64,000 bases of DNA from Dactylellina haptotyla (Eukaryota; Ascomycota; Orbiliomycetes; Orbiliales; Orbiliaceae): positions 496,001 to 560,000 of the forward strand of contig CM062382.1 in assembly GCA_031310005.1 (NCBI GenBank), written 5' to 3'. Of this stretch, positions 10,310-23,903 are shown piece by piece (the stretch's first letter is position 1; each line of letters starts with the position of its first letter). Below the pieces are notes generated by a model. The model did no database searches. It was not told the DNA's origin and worked only from the letters and a program-made list of their open reading frames with translations. A program made the translations under genes and the position numbers.

Positions 10310-13300
10310 GGAAGCAAAAGAGTTGAGAAGGGTTCCTAGTGGAACATGCTCAGGACGAACTTTTTTAATTCAAGAAGGTGCGGGCATGCTGTGCTAGCCA
10401 GATTATTAGTTGCGACGGCGGTTTCCTCCTGGAGATAGCACAGCCAAGGTACGGGTTTCTCCCTTGTACCTCGCCCGCTTGTGCCATACCAAGATATACC
10501 AAGACGTCGAGATGACAGGCTTGCTCGCATTTGGCTGGAGGCAAATTATGAAATACTGATAAACGAGCGTGGTACCATGTTCCACCCATTGGTAGCCTTT
10601 GTGCTTTTCTAGAAGCTGTTTAGCAGGCAAATTAATGCTATTGGCGGGTTTTAGATAAAACCAAATGATTATCGATATAACAAAGGTGAGGATTTCAGAA
10701 GGCGCCGTTTGAAAATCGATCAGTGCTCGGCTTGCGGCGCAAAGACCACCGCACACGAGCCTGCTGACAGTTTAGCTCAGCATGCACAAAAGAGTCCGGC
10801 TTACGGTATACACTGTATGTTTCACATATTCGGGACTGTGTATCTCAAGATGGATAATTTGCGATTGCGACCCGAGTGCTATATTTGTCAAGCGACCGCC
10901 TACTATGGCTGAAATTCTAGAAAGCAGGAAGGATTAAGAGAGGCTGGAGGGCTGATGACTACATCCGACAGCATTATTTTTTCCTGAAGCGAAGATCCGA
11001 AGACGCAGGTTCCTGCTGCCGCGGAACGAAAAAGTTCAGACGATGAGTGAGCAAAGTTACATTGGAGGGAAGCCTGACATCAGTTGAATCGAATCCACCG
11101 GAATGCAACTTTCCCTTCGAGCACCCGGTGATGAAATCATAAGGCCTCGGGGTGTAACTCGTTGCTGTCTCACTATTAGAGTTCTGGAGCTCACTTGAGG
11201 TCGTTTCGGGTCCGGCACAACACGTTGAGGTGAGGTGAGACTCCGTCTCGGAGGGTATAGCTTAGGGTTCCAGGAACCTTAGACCTGGTAGAAGCTTTAG
11301 AAACCGGTTATTTTCCTTCTTAGAGAAGCTAATCCGAATATTTGGCCATGGGCCACAACAAATCCTATGCGGCGAAAATACGAATTCGTCGGAAGAATCA
11401 GGAAATGTGTTGCCGGTGGTGGTTAGGATGATGATATAATTTCTCGGGTTTGCGGGTCGTCCGCGATGACGACGGTGATCGTCTCGCAAATTTACGGCCT
11501 TGGAATTTCTCTGCACCATAGGATGATTTTATTCCTTTTTGCTCCCAAGAGAAATTGATGAGCAGAAGAAGCCGACGAAAGAAAATTCTGACTCGGGCCA
11601 ACTTGCAGCGAGCAGATCAATTTCGAGGATGAGGGCATTTTGCTACAGGACCCCGAAGTTAATTTGTGGAGGGAAGTTGTATTCTGTTTGTAGCTCCCCT
11701 GAAAAGGAACCCGTACCTGACGGTGTTCGGTAGCGTGTTTTGTTGGAGGAATTCGCTGCTTCTCCCGGTTGGCTACTTCGATTTCGAGTAGGTCGAAACA
11801 GGCGCCAGTACTTGACCCAATTTTGAATCGGTAGGACTCAGTAGGCAAGATCGTTGGAAAGGAAGAGCTGGCAGCCACGTATCGAGCTCGGGATTCCCAC
11901 GAGATTGCTCTTGCTTGCATGCTTTCTGTTCATCCCATCATGTATGATGATGAGGATCTCGGTTTGGGCAACTCGAGGTGCTGGCGAACCTCTGATAGAG
12001 CACCAGCACATAAACAGTCCGTCCCGTGATCCTCAAATTTGTTTCAATGCGGTACATTTCCCGTGAGATGTATTGCAATGCTGGCCATGCCTGTTGGACC
12101 TTCGTATGTGTCGAGTCGCATATGCGAGAAGCACAGGACCACCTCTTCCGTTTCTCCAGGGAAAGGCATATCGAAAAAGCCGGGGCAGCAAGCGGCTTTT
12201 TTTGGCAATCGAGGAGGACAGTGCTCGCAGCGATGGTTCCCCCCACTCTTCGCTCTCGTCTATTCCCATGGCATTAGGTACTCTCGACGCGACCGCTCTC
12301 TTGGACATGAGCCTTTAGGTGAAAACACATGTAAGCTTGCCAGTTTAGACCATGTGCCAGCGTTGGAACGGGCCTTCTTAGGTGCCATATGCACCCCAAA
12401 CAAAACGACAAACTGACATGTTTGTTTGATGTGCAGGGAGGGCTCTGTGGTTTTTCTTTCACAATTTGAAGGAGAGAAAAAAATAGCAACAGCGCGCTGC
12501 GGTGTGAAATTGGAGCTGCTCTTGTGCGCCTTGTTTGATAGAAAGTGGAAAAGATCACGACCGTATCCATGCGCTCTTTGTCATTTCAGTTAGACGCCAC
12601 GATCGAAGAAGGGGAGGAACCCCGGCGCTTCTGGCAGTCGCACTCATCCTCCAGTTGAGATCTCCCGTTGGCCTTGAGGAAGGTCTACGGGTACCCGCTG
12701 TGCCAGGGAGCTACAAATAAGAGACATTGTAAAAATTAGAAACGGATGATCGAAGTCATCCTCAGTTGGGGACCTTCGGGGCTCCTGTCAAAACTGTGGG
12801 TGGTCTTGACCCACACATCCTTCTTTTAGCAGATTGGGTTGACGTCGTTGAATCCCGACGAGGAAGGGAAATGAAACCTGTCGGGCTGCCTGGTGCCAAT
12901 GGATCTGGGTGCCCGGCGTCTCAAAGGGAGGGGCAGCTGGGGGGAGCACTTTTGGTTAGTTCGTCTCTCGTTGGAGGGTGGTTGTTAAGGCAAAAGTGAG
13001 TCTGGGGCCATCCGGTACTCAGAGGTACCTCCTTCCCTGCTGCCTTTCTCGTTCGCACGAGTCGCCGCCCATTTGGAATATCCGTCCGACACTCTTCGCC
13101 CTGCTAGTGGTCGCCCCCATACAAAGTTCCCCAAACTGTAATCGAAGGGGGCAGACTTTTGTTTTTTCAGCTGCGCTCTTTGGGCCATCCAGCGGGCAGG
13201 GTGCAATGGAACTAGCGAGCAGGTCAACTTTGGTATTATGCTGTTCCCATTAATAATGACTGTCAGCCTGCCCTCAGCCCGGAGAACACAAGCAGAAGCA

Positions 13301-13449
13301 GAAGCATCTTGTCCCCCTCTCACACAAATAGCTCCAATATATTAATTAGCGGTAGTCGGCTCCCCCCAAGATTTGCTTGTGCAGAGAGAAAGACCGCCTT
13401 ACTAGCACGAAAGGGAAAGGAAAGAAAAAAGTTTATCATATAATCTCGA

Positions 13450-14925
13450 GACAGTCTCCTTCCCTTTCACCCTCTGGGCGGTATTTCGATTTAAACTTCG
13501 ACTCCCTCCGACAAGACCTCTTTTTTTGATTTCTTCTCTCCCACGAAATTATTTTTTGTTTCAAGAAGACGGATTTGTGTGCCCTTCTTGAACCCAAGCA
13601 TTCCTCTCTCTACAAGATCGAAACAGTTTATACCGACATCTGTTCGACCATTTCTCCGCTCTTCTCTTTTTTTCTCTTTAATAATTTTTTTTTTCTTTCT
13701 CGCTCACGCCGTCTATTTTTGTGCCCTGTTTGTTGCTTGCAGCAGCCGTGCTTCGCCTTGCTTTTGTGCTCGCTCAGGGTCATTCTGTCATACTTAATTA
13801 CAGGCAGAAATCCCACCGCTGTTAACCCACCCCCACAAAAGATCCTCGTTCAACTCTCGCATACATACATACACATATACCTGCCCCGGTCGATTCATTC
13901 GTCACGGACAGCTTGCAGTCTGTTGCCTTTCAGAACGAACAAACAAGCACCCGGTTTCTTTCGTGCAGCCCGAACAGGACCTGGTTATAAAGCGACCCTT
14001 CTGCCGCTAACAGAACTTCGACTTCACGCACAACACACTTGGAGACGGCCCTACCGACCATTTGCTCCGACAGCTTGTATAAGATCATTATACAGGACCG
14101 TATAGTTTGGAAGAAAGAACGAGAAGCCAGACCATCTCACGGCAGCTGATATCCCGACCTCAGAAGTTTTCCTTTTTTCTCTACCGTTTCCATCGAAAAT
14201 TTCCAACTGTCCGAACCTAAACAATTGACTTTTCCCCGACAAAAAGTGTATATGGAACATTGCCAGTTACGATCACCAGAAAGCCTTCTTTCTATCCTTT
14301 TCTTACCTATATCCCGCCCTCCACCTTCGTCATAGTCCTCGGCCCAGACGAAAAACTTAAATATCATCTTTCAAAAATTTCCCCCCAAGCTTTTCCCGAC
14401 AAATCTTGTTCGCAATTTCAGTCTCGTTCTGTCTCCTCGGGTAGAATATATCAATTGGATATCGCAGTGTAATTGTTTCTGGTATGTATCTTCAAACCCA
14501 TCGCCTTGAATTAAATTCCCGTCCCCGATTTCCTTCCAAGACTCTTGTCCAGGGAAATCAGCAGTTCCTCTTTCCTTCCTGTGCCTTCCAAGAAATACCC
14601 ATCTCAAAACAGCCCTCCGCCCCTCGGCGTTCCACCAAAACTCTGTCCTTCCTTCTCCTCCTCCATTTCCACTCCCACTTCCACTTCCATTTTCCATTCC
14701 CACTTGCACAATAAAAATCTCCCCGCCCCTTCGCCAAGTCCATCTCGACCGAACCTGCCTCTGCTCGAGAGCCCGGGCAATGTCGCTTTAACAAGCTCGC
14801 ACATTTCTCCGGGCCTTGGCTCAGGTTGGCATTGTGGTGCCTAAACAGCCGCTTACCCAAAGCACAGATATTAAAGCGGCCACCAGCAACCAACACCGAT
14901 CTTCAGCGTCCGCGTTTCGATCACC
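13450..14925 (+). promoter_or_regulatory. Pyrimidine-rich leader/promoter of the HAL4/5-type kinase
   Basis: About 1.5 kb upstream of the kinase ATG is strongly C/T-rich on the coding strand. It has T runs near 13660-13700 and a degenerate hexamer array (TTCCAC/TCCCAC/TTCCAT) at about 14660-14705. Long CT-rich tracts of this kind are common at promoters and in 5' untranslated regions of filamentous fungi. Frames inside it, such as 13575-14105, start at non-ATG codons and have low-complexity composition, so I do not call them genes. Confidence 0.5.
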
Positions 14926-17046
14926 ATGTCTATCACTCAGTCGACAACACACAGCGAGTCCCTGCCGTCGACCTGCTCGAGTTCCTTCTCCTCGATATCC
15001 GACGCCATGATCCCCCCCACGCCGGAGATCAAGACCCTCAACGCCTCCGTCCGCATCCATGGCTCCGACCACGACGACTTCTCGCCCTTGGGCGGCTCGA
15101 TAGACGACTTCCACCACTCGTCGCCAAAATTCATCTTGGGCTCTTCGGACGAGGGCCACGAGTGCAACACCGTCCTCGAAGAGGACGAAGAACTCGACCA
15201 GGAGCCTCTCACCCCGACTTCCTTTGAAAGCCACAATGCCGTCTTCACTCTAGATTCTCACGACTCCTCCGCCACTGCTACCACTCCTCAGCCATCCCTC
15301 ACTGCCAAGCAGACCGTTCGGTCCATGCTTGATATGTCGGATTGCCAGGTACAGGTCCGTCCACGAAGCGTTTCGAAACCACCTTCTCCTCCAACATTCA
15401 CTCTCCAGTCTCCTGCTCAGCAGACTCCAGTCCGTCTTGAGGCCCCAACCCCAGTCAAGAGATCGAACACTTTCTCTCGCATCTTCCACCGAAGTGGCAG
15501 TGGCCACGATCTGGTTGCTAAGTTGGGAATGGGACACCGTGAGGACGACCCGACCCCCCGTCAGTCCCCTCAGCCCAAGGCCCGAACCGGTTTGTTCTCT
15601 CACAAGGCTAGCCCCGTCCCATCCAAAGCCAGCTCCCCATCCAAGTCTTTGTCCCCGACCAACAGTCTTTCCGAAACAAGAAAGAATGCTGGTTCTCCAC
15701 CAAAGTCTTTGTCGGCCGGCATTGGTCGTCTGGGTAGGAACCGACGGTCCAGCAGCATGAACGGTATTGCCGATATGCAGAACGATTGTGCCATCACCCA
15801 CCCAGCGGAAACTGGCGTCGGACTCAAGGCTAGGAAATTGAGCACCGCCGTCCCCATGGCCCCAACTTTCAAGATCCACAATCTCGGCGAGAAATACGCC
15901 AACAAGAGCCACATCCCTCTCAAGTCCAAGCAAATCGGTGAAGGTGCCAGCGCTATCGTTAAGCTGATGAGTAAGGTTCACGGCAACCCTAGCGAGCTCT
16001 TCGCCGTCAAGGAATTCCGAAAGAAATCCCACAATGAAAGTGAAGAGGAATACACCCAGAAGCTCAACTCTGAATTCTGTCTTTCCAAGTCCCTCGTTCA
16101 CCCAAACATTGTTCTGACCGAAGATCTTTGCCGTAACAACGGAAGATGGTGTCACGTCATGGAATACTGCAGTGGTGGTGACCTTTTCTCCGTCATCAAG
16201 AAGAATTTCATGGGCGCTGAGGAGAAGCTTTGCATCTTCAAGCAACTCTTGCGTGGTGTTGCCTACCTCCACAGCCACGGTGTTGCTCACCGAGACATCA
16301 AACCAGAGAATCTTCTCTTGTGCAATGATGGCCGATTGAAGATTTCCGATTTCGGTATCTCCGAAGTCTTCAGCGGTGATCACCCAGCCTTCAGCGAAAA
16401 AATGGAGTGCGGTTCCAACATGGACGAAGTTCGCCTCAGCCGCCCAGGAATCTGTGGTAGCAAGCCATACCTCTCCCCAGAGGTCATTGCCCAAAAAGGT
16501 ATGTGTTGAGCATCTTAATCATCTCTGATTGGTGAATGAATAAGATTACTAACGCGTTTTTCTCTCTTTTCAGATTCTTACGATGCTCGTAAACTTGACG
16601 TTTGGTCTTGCGCTATCGTCTATGTTACCCTTCACTACGGAGGCTTCCCATGGGCCGAGGCCAGCTCTTCCGACAGAATGTACGCTGCATACAGGACTTC
16701 TTGGGACAAGTGGCTCAATGCCAACCCATCTGGTGTTATCAATTCCGACTCGACTCTTCCAACAGCTCGCATCTTTGGTGATATGAAGCCACCACTGAAG
16801 CGTCTTTTGTACAGAATGGCTCACCCCGATCCTGAAAAGCGTATCACCATCGAACAGGCCGTCAACGACAGATGGATGAACAACGTCGAATGCTGCATTC
16901 CCGACAGTGACTACGATGGAGCCCCATGCCAAGTTGACTGTGGTCAAAAGAATAGCTGCAAGCTGGCCAACAAAATTGGTATCAAGAAGTTGCACCAGCA
17001 TCTTCCTCCAAAGACTCCAAAGAAGACTCTGCATCACGAAGTCTAG
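14926..17046 (+). CDS. Ser/Thr protein kinase, fungal HAL4/HAL5 (NPR1-type) family
   Basis: This is a 681-residue kinase from two exons, 14926-16498 and 16574-17046. The 75-nt intron has a GTATGT donor and a TTTTCAG acceptor and joins in phase 1 (Q-K-D-S-Y). The N-terminal half is Ser/Pro-rich and looks disordered. The kinase domain starts near residue 335 with GEGASAIV (338-345). The catalytic lysine is K362 in FAVKEF, the HRDIKPEN loop begins at H455 (D457) and the DFG aspartate is D475. The activation segment ends in GSKPYLSPE, followed by the family-typical GGFPWAEASSSDRMY. Relatives in yeast (Hal4/Sat4, Hal5, Npr1) control potassium uptake and nutrient transporters at the plasma membrane. 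This role is inferred from family membership; closest-paralog assignment would need a tree. The gene is flanked by long non-coding spans, consistent with extensive regulation. Confidence 0.88.
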
Positions 17047-20000
17047 GTTGCTTTAGTGCAGTTGCTCGGGTTGAAGGCTTTATTTTCACAATACCATCGA
17101 TTAACTCGGTGCTAACATTCGCTTTTCCTCTTTCCTTTACTATCTTTTTACCATTCACCTTTTTTCCTATTCGAGTTTAACACACACCTGGGGTCAGTTG
17201 AAACGATATAGGAGAGCTTGTATATGTCACCCCTTCCTTTACTGTTTTAAACACTGTAACAACAGCTTTGCATTCAGTGACCTAATGTTTTAATGACCTT
17301 TATCTTCCCCTTTTCCCTCTTGATTCGTTTATTACAGCATTGCCTTTTCCTTGTTTTTTACATTCGGATGGATTCACACGGTGTTTTTCATATATATCGT
17401 TCTGTTTCTATTTCTATTTTTGCGGGTGTTTAGGAGCAAAATCATCTTTCGCTTTCACACGTTAATTTCGTGTTTTACACCGTTTCGCGCGGAGAAGATT
17501 GGGAGATATTCGTCTGCTCCGATCATAATGTTTCTTCTATTTCCTTTTCAGAATATTCGAAAAAGCCAACGGATCGCAGAGCCCGCGTTTCCTTGTATTA
17601 CCAGATATTTTCCCTTTTTACCTGTTGAGTTCCTCGCGCCAGGGGTCTTTTGTTCTAGGGATGGCCTGCTTGCTCATTGCGGTATTCTTCATCCTCCTCC
17701 TGTCTGCTGTTCTTGTATTACATAGACTAGCAAAGTCCAAAGCAAGAAATGGAAATCCAGTCATTGAAACAAAAAAAAAATACTCTTGATCATCATCTCC
17801 GAATCTACTTTTGATACATGTGCGCAAATATGCAAAAACCACTCTTCCTCACCCGCCCATTGACGTGGTTCGATTCGATTGCCTTGACCTTGTCGTGCAT
17901 GGGGTTGACTGATTGATTCTATTTCATCCGCCTCCTGATGCTCATATCGAAGAAAATGAGCCTTTTCGAAGCCCTTTATGCAACACAACTGTCCAAAAGC
18001 CTGAAAAGAGAAAAATAGCCTGGGTCCCCTTGACTTGTCCATGCATCTCTCTCGTGCAAGCACCTCAACCTCCCTTGAATTCCCCGCATTTCCCAAACAT
18101 CGAACCACCCGTCACCTTGGGAATTTGTACGCTCTGTGGGAAACAATAGCCCAATAATCGTCGTCATTTCAAACAGGTTTGCTTTTCGTGTCTGTTACGT
18201 GGGGGTGTCACCGCCTTTTCCAGATGACTTTCCCTTCTCTCTCACTTTTCTCACTCTGATGCTCTTTGGGATCCATAGGCGAGCGAAAATGCCTCAAAAC
18301 TAAATATGTCGCTGGCGCCGGGCTGGGCTGGCATCTGGCCCCATGATAAGTTTTCCAAAACTTGGTCCAGGTCATTGTGGATTTCCCGGATCACTTTTCG
18401 TTCAATTTTCACGTTGTCCGTCAGTTTTGGGTCCGTTTTTCTGGTTTCTGACCTAGAGCCTTCTAGCTATTGCCGGCACTTTCGTCCGAACATAGCTTCA
18501 GTTTTGCTTTCGTTTCTGGCAGCTGGTTCAGTCAGCCTCATCTAGAGATTATGTGTTTGCTGCAGAATGTCATCATGAGGGAATGTGATCCCTGGTCCTT
18601 TTTAAGGCATTGAATATTTTTACTTCCGGTGTTCAGCTGGGCTGAAGCGTGGAAAAATAGCCATCGCGCCGCCCGATCGATTACAGATATTTGGGATACA
18701 CGAACCACGCCGAGGCTCTTAGCCGGATCGATCGTCTCTATTGTTTCCTCCGGTCGGAGGCTTACAGGTTTATTAATTGCAGAACCTCAATTTCATAGGA
18801 TTGTCAGGAGTTAGTGAAACCCTACCGGCAAGGCAAGGCGGTGGAAGCCAGATCCTCGTCGCGAATTTCCCCGATGCGTTTCTGGACTCCCGACGGCGAT
18901 GACTCCAGGGCAGCTGTGTTCAACGGAGGATTTTCGCATGGCTTCTTTCTGATATCCGCTGCTCCGTACGTGTCGGTCCAAAAATCCCCCCTCCCCATGT
19001 TATGAATCGAATCAGGGGAGCTAAAAATACACTTTCCCAAATACACATGTCACTCACTCACACGCACCCATGAAAGCGAAAAAAGCCCCATCGATGTTTG
19101 GATGATCTTATGTCTACAGGGTGCATTGGGTTATTGCATATCTACCTGGGAGCTGGTGGTGATGATTTCTCTGACTAAACCATGTCACGTATACCCCACG
19201 CCGGGGTTACTTATTCTACACCAGGCTTCTGACGAACAAACAGAATCGCGAAAGAAAAGAAAAAAGGCAAAATGAGGGGCAAACTCGAAGGAAAAAGAAA
19301 GCGGAGAACGAAAAGTCCCTTAACTGCAAAATCTCTCGTGAGGTTTCTCCTTCTTGAGAAATTAATTGAATGTCTCGCTCGCTCTCGGATACCCGCATAG
19401 GCTCGATCGCGATCGTGGAACCCGTTGTGTGATGAGACATTTCAAATTACATGTGCAATCTGCCTTCACGCCGTTCTTTTCATCCTTTATTCTTCAATTT
19501 CCCATCAGTTCCGGCTTTCCTCAGTCAATAGAATGGACAAGGGAGGCAGAAGCTCCTCAAGCTGCCGTAGCAGCTATCGTAGCAGCTAGCGAGCCAGCTA
19601 ACGGATGGCACGTCAATCAAACCAAAGGTTCCTTGCAAGAAGGCGTGTCCCGCCTGCCACAGATCACAGAAGCTTGCCGTCTTGGTATGTATGCTGCGCG
19701 TCTTCCGTGCAACCACGGGCCTCGATTTTCACCAAAAAGAAGCTTCCTAGAAGGATTCAATTAGTACAGAACCGCATAAAGTCAAGTCCCCCCCTTTCCC
19801 TTTGAGTTGTACCTGAAATAAAAATCATACACCCGAGAACGGACTAGCACTATGGGGTCTCTTCCTATCCCCTATCAATTAAGAAAACCACGTAGCACAG
19901 GTCTGTTGAAAAGCCTCACAATAATAGCCAAACTGTCCCAAAGAATTATATGCACTCATGAGCTTTCTCTATCACATACCGGATCCAGAAATCTCCCAAA

Positions 20001-22213
20001 GCGAGGGATTTCACAGCGCAAAGATGGATGAATAGCAATCCAGAGCCACAGCGAAGGGGGCTGGAACTTCTGCATCACCGTTCGTGCACGAAACGGGTCA
20101 CCGGACCCTTCTTCATCTTCGCTTAAGGCGCTCAAATCCGATATCTCTATCCTGAGATACCGCCCAATTGATTGATCCCTTACAAAAGCACCCAATTGAC
20201 ACACAAGCCGTTAGCCAGGCCCGGTCGCGAAATCCTCGAAATTTAAACTAGGACCGAGAGATGATGGATCGTGGTGAGAGCTCACCAGGCAAGCCCTTGC
20301 TTGCTTTGCGCGGTGGTCGGGTCTAGATACTGCCGGCATCTCTAGTTTCCGTTCGTGGGGGATAACAGCGACGGATCCCCAGCCCTTAATTCGCACGATG
20401 ATAATAAATCGAACGAATTACCCTCGAATAGGGCCGAGAGCTGGTGCCTCTCTGGCTGGCTGGCTCCGTATCGAATAAGGAAGAGTTATTAAAATAACTG
20501 CCACCACTCGGTTGAGGCGGCATGCGCGCGCATGGTCCCTTCTCTCTTCTGTGCAGAACCACCTGACCTTCCGCTGTTTTCGTGTTCAAATCAGCTCGGG
20601 ACCACGAAGCTGTGTGAGGATTACATATAATTGCAGCTACATAACGCGAGGGGGAGAAAAACGAGGGGTGTGTGTATTGTTTTTTTTGGTTATGCGTGTG
20701 AGCCTTTACAATCGTGTACAGACGGAAGTTATAGCTATAGCAAAAATACCCTGTTAACTTACATAGTTGCTGTTTTATATCGAATTGGCCTTGAGCTGGT
20801 CCTATATTATGCAGGCCAATTGGGTGACTTATTACACGTTTCGATTTCCCCGTATGATACCTTGCAGGCGAGAAAGGCCTCATGATTCATCTTGTAGTTT
20901 CTTCTTTTCTTCTCCTCTCGAGACTCGCTGACAGGAAGTTGCATTTCGCTTTGCAAATATCGAAACAGCTTCAATATGAGGTTCCGTAAGGGGTGATGGC
21001 CTCCGCCAGCATGGACCCTCCCGGTCGACGTATCATGTCACAAAGCAGACCAGAAAAACGAGCAGCTGCCTTTTTCCCTCGCTTTCCCCACACTTTCCGT
21101 GAAATTTTTGTCTTTTAATGGTTTCTGGGATCGCATTCGCGGTCATGCTACAGGTTTTCTTCCAATTGCATGATTCGAAAATTCGAACCCGGCCCATCCA
21201 TCTCGTTTTATTTTACCCCAGAATTTACGCATTACGGGAGAGAATGGAAATACGAAACGGAGGTGCTCGATGATCCCGAAAAACATGGGGTATGCCAAAA
21301 AGAGGAATAAAGGTGTTCAAATGCAAACGGGTACTCTGGACCACATACATACATACATCGTCAGCTTATGTCGGGTGCCATGTCACAAGGCACACGTTTT
21401 TCCCTCTCACTTTCTCTCTCTCTTCGTTGCCAGGTCGTGTTCGCCGCCTCACATTTTTTTTCGGTTTTATATGAGGGATATTCAATCCTCATTGCTGTTC
21501 CCCATGGCCCATGCAACATAACCGAAACAGCAACCATCCGAGACGGGGGGATAAAAAGCAGCCACTCACGCGCGTTTTCCTTCTCCACAATTCGCAATTG
21601 GGTTTAGTCTCTTTCGTGCATCTGCTTGCACGGTTGCCCGTCGTGGGGGTAGCCAGCGAATCCCGAGGTCCCAAGCGCCGGTGCACCATTCGCTCAAGGG
21701 CCTGGGAACAACCTTAGTCAGCAACACAGTTTCTCATGTTGAAAAAATGGTTCCTCGTGGTTGGAGATGCAAAATTGTCGTGTCTAGCGGCTGTTTTATC
21801 AATCATGGGATCGCAGAAAGATCAAGGAAGGCGCTCTGTATCATGGGCGGTGGACGGTCGAAGTATTATGGTGATCCCCAGCTTTTAGCAAATGTAATAC
21901 CTCCACCGTCCTGTCTCGACGAGGTCAATCCGCGGCTATTGGTGGCATGTAGGGCAACCCGGAGAGCTTTGTTCCCATAAATCGCTCGTCAGCTCGGGTG
22001 GTAGTACTAGAGAGAGCAGGTATTGAAATGTCGAGGCTCCCTTGCCCTGCGGTCTCCTCGTCATGAACGTTGCAACAGTCCCTTCAATGGTTCCCCCTTA
22101 ATAGCTTTGTTGCACGAAACCGAGCAAAATAGGTGAGCCCCGAGGGGGTCACAAGAGGCCCAGACATCCGTCGGTCGTCGGACCCCCAAAGGGACGGAAT
22201 CTGGCTATTTCTT

Positions 22214-22278
22214 TTAGTGGTGATATCACAGACCTCGAGCGGATTGCACAGAACGACGAGGTTCATATCACCGCTAAG
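22214..22278. repeat. Imperfect long inverted repeat
   Basis: TTAGTGGTGATAT (from 22214) pairs with ATATCACCGCTAA (ending 22278) with one mismatch. After an unpaired offset, CCTCG pairs with CGAGG around a loop of about 20 nt. It lies in non-coding DNA; it could be a structured transcript or a miniature element. Confidence 0.6.
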
Positions 22279-23869
22279 ATATCACTTGTCCACGTTTCAA
22301 GACCGTGCCGTTTAAATTGGACAGAGTTGGCTGATCGAGACGGCAGTTTTGAGGGATATACACGCTCTGTTGAACCTTCCAGACCGCTTTGACAGGCCCG
22401 GGTATGTGTATTCGATCGAAGGCGTTTGATATCACAAAGCCGTTACATTGAATCGCAGATGCAATGCAATCCTTAGTCGACCTTTCGTGCGCCTTGAACA
22501 AGTGTTCACAATGCTCTCTCGCGGCTTGATGTCACGGGTTCCATCTGGTCGAAACCGGTGAATAGGTCGTTTGGGGAACCATATCCTGCGAAAGGCATCT
22601 TCCGTAACCAACGTGGGTTGTTTTTTTCTATATTTATGTAATTCGTCGTAAGTAGAATAGTTCGAATTCCTGCAAACCGGGAGACTGCAAAATACTACCA
22701 ATAGAGAGTCCTTGTAAAACTGTAAGCTTACGAGTACGAGCTCCTTGAAAATTTTGGAAATTGGGATTATTTCGTTTTTAGGCTTTTGTGTGATGCGAAA
22801 CCTCATCTCAGAAGCTATGATGCCGTGTAAAGCTCATCCTAAAAGAGGATCACAAAATTGCCAAGTGGTAACAGCCGATCGATAATACTAGTCCTTGCTT
22901 AGTCTGTTAACAAGCCTTAAGAAACCGCTGCAGTGTAATTACCAAGCTTCAGCCATTGCCCGGGGTTATACTCGGCACAGGACTAAAAAGCTCGATTGGA
23001 ATGCATCGAATGTCGCGCGACAGCAAAAATTACATAAAAGAACTGGGAAGCCGTGTTTCGATTTCCTTCCCCACGAGACGGGATCGTCGTTACACCAAAA
23101 GCAAGTTTTTTATAAGCTAAGCTCCCTTTATATTTGCTCTTTAGTTACTTCACATGTAAAGTCCCCGTACATACGTAGGTGATCATGATGGTTCTAATTG
23201 GTAACATTAGCAACCTGCAGAGGCTCTGCGGTTTTCCCGGCATGACAGCTAAAGCACGAACGGGAGCGGTACGGCAGACTGATTCGTGCTATAGCTTCGG
23301 GGTGGGCGAAAGGAAGGAAATAAGAGTAGTTAAGAAACCCCAACTATTTGGGGGCTTTTCTCCGCTCGAATGGATGAATAGGTCCTCGCAGCTCACCAGG
23401 AGAGGCTAGAGGGAGATGAAACAAACTTCAAGGGCGTATCCACGTCCACGTCTATGGACACTAGAGACCCTGTTATCTCGTATTGTCGAAATAGTAATAA
23501 CCAGGCAGCTAAACACGAACACGGCGCCGCATATCTATCGATGGGTGGCGAAAAAATTGCTGTTCACTAAGCAGCTCGTGTGTTATCCCCCACTCTCGGT
23601 CACGTATCAAACGCTGGTGCTTACAGTTTTTTTTTTCTTCAGCTGCAACCGAAAATTTTTCTATGCAAGTTTGCTGGCGTTGGAGAGATTGAATCTCTTT
23701 GGGAATGCGGGCAAACATCGCATGCATTGCATTGAACATCCCCTTCTGTTGCTTCTCTGCATATGCAACGATTTGAGACACTTAAGAAAGATACAATTAA
23801 TTAGATATACTATTGAATTTTTCTTTAATTAACCTTGGGATTAACGGAAAAAACTTTAGGCGTGCAGGT

Positions 23870-23903
23870 CCGCCGACTTCGACTCCGAAGTCCGGTTGGG
23901 CGG
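23870..23903. repeat. Nested GC-rich hairpin
   Basis: GACTTCG (23875-23881) and CGAAGTC (23886-23892) form a perfect 7-bp stem around the tetraloop ACTC. An outer CCGCC (23870-23874) can pair with GGCGG (23899-23903). The function is unknown. Confidence 0.6.

Larger units (their letters stand above)
3334..13449. other. Long gene-free span
   Basis: About 10 kb without a convincing gene. Open frames here are at most about 145 codons, lack recognisable motifs and are not linked by plausible splice sites; the longest (5922-6356 +, 9536-9970 -, 11492-11920 -) resemble nothing I know. The span holds strong inverted repeats at 4938-4976 and 10249-10309, an 11-bp minisatellite at 9162-9200 and a short palindrome near 11263-11281. 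I see no tRNA, rRNA, transposase or reverse transcriptase. It probably includes distal regulatory DNA and possibly non-coding transcripts. Confidence 0.55.

Noticed and set aside
13575-14105. A 176-codon frame upstream of the kinase
   Set aside because: It starts at a non-ATG codon and is a by-product of the C/T-rich leader.
15250-16494. A 414-codon antisense frame over the kinase
   Set aside because: It mirrors the kinase exon, and the kinase has clear catalytic motifs and a matching intron.
21165-21200. ATTCGAAAATTCGAACCC as a possible minus-strand tRNA end
   Set aside because: No acceptor or anticodon stem; it is a short direct repeat of ATTCGAA.
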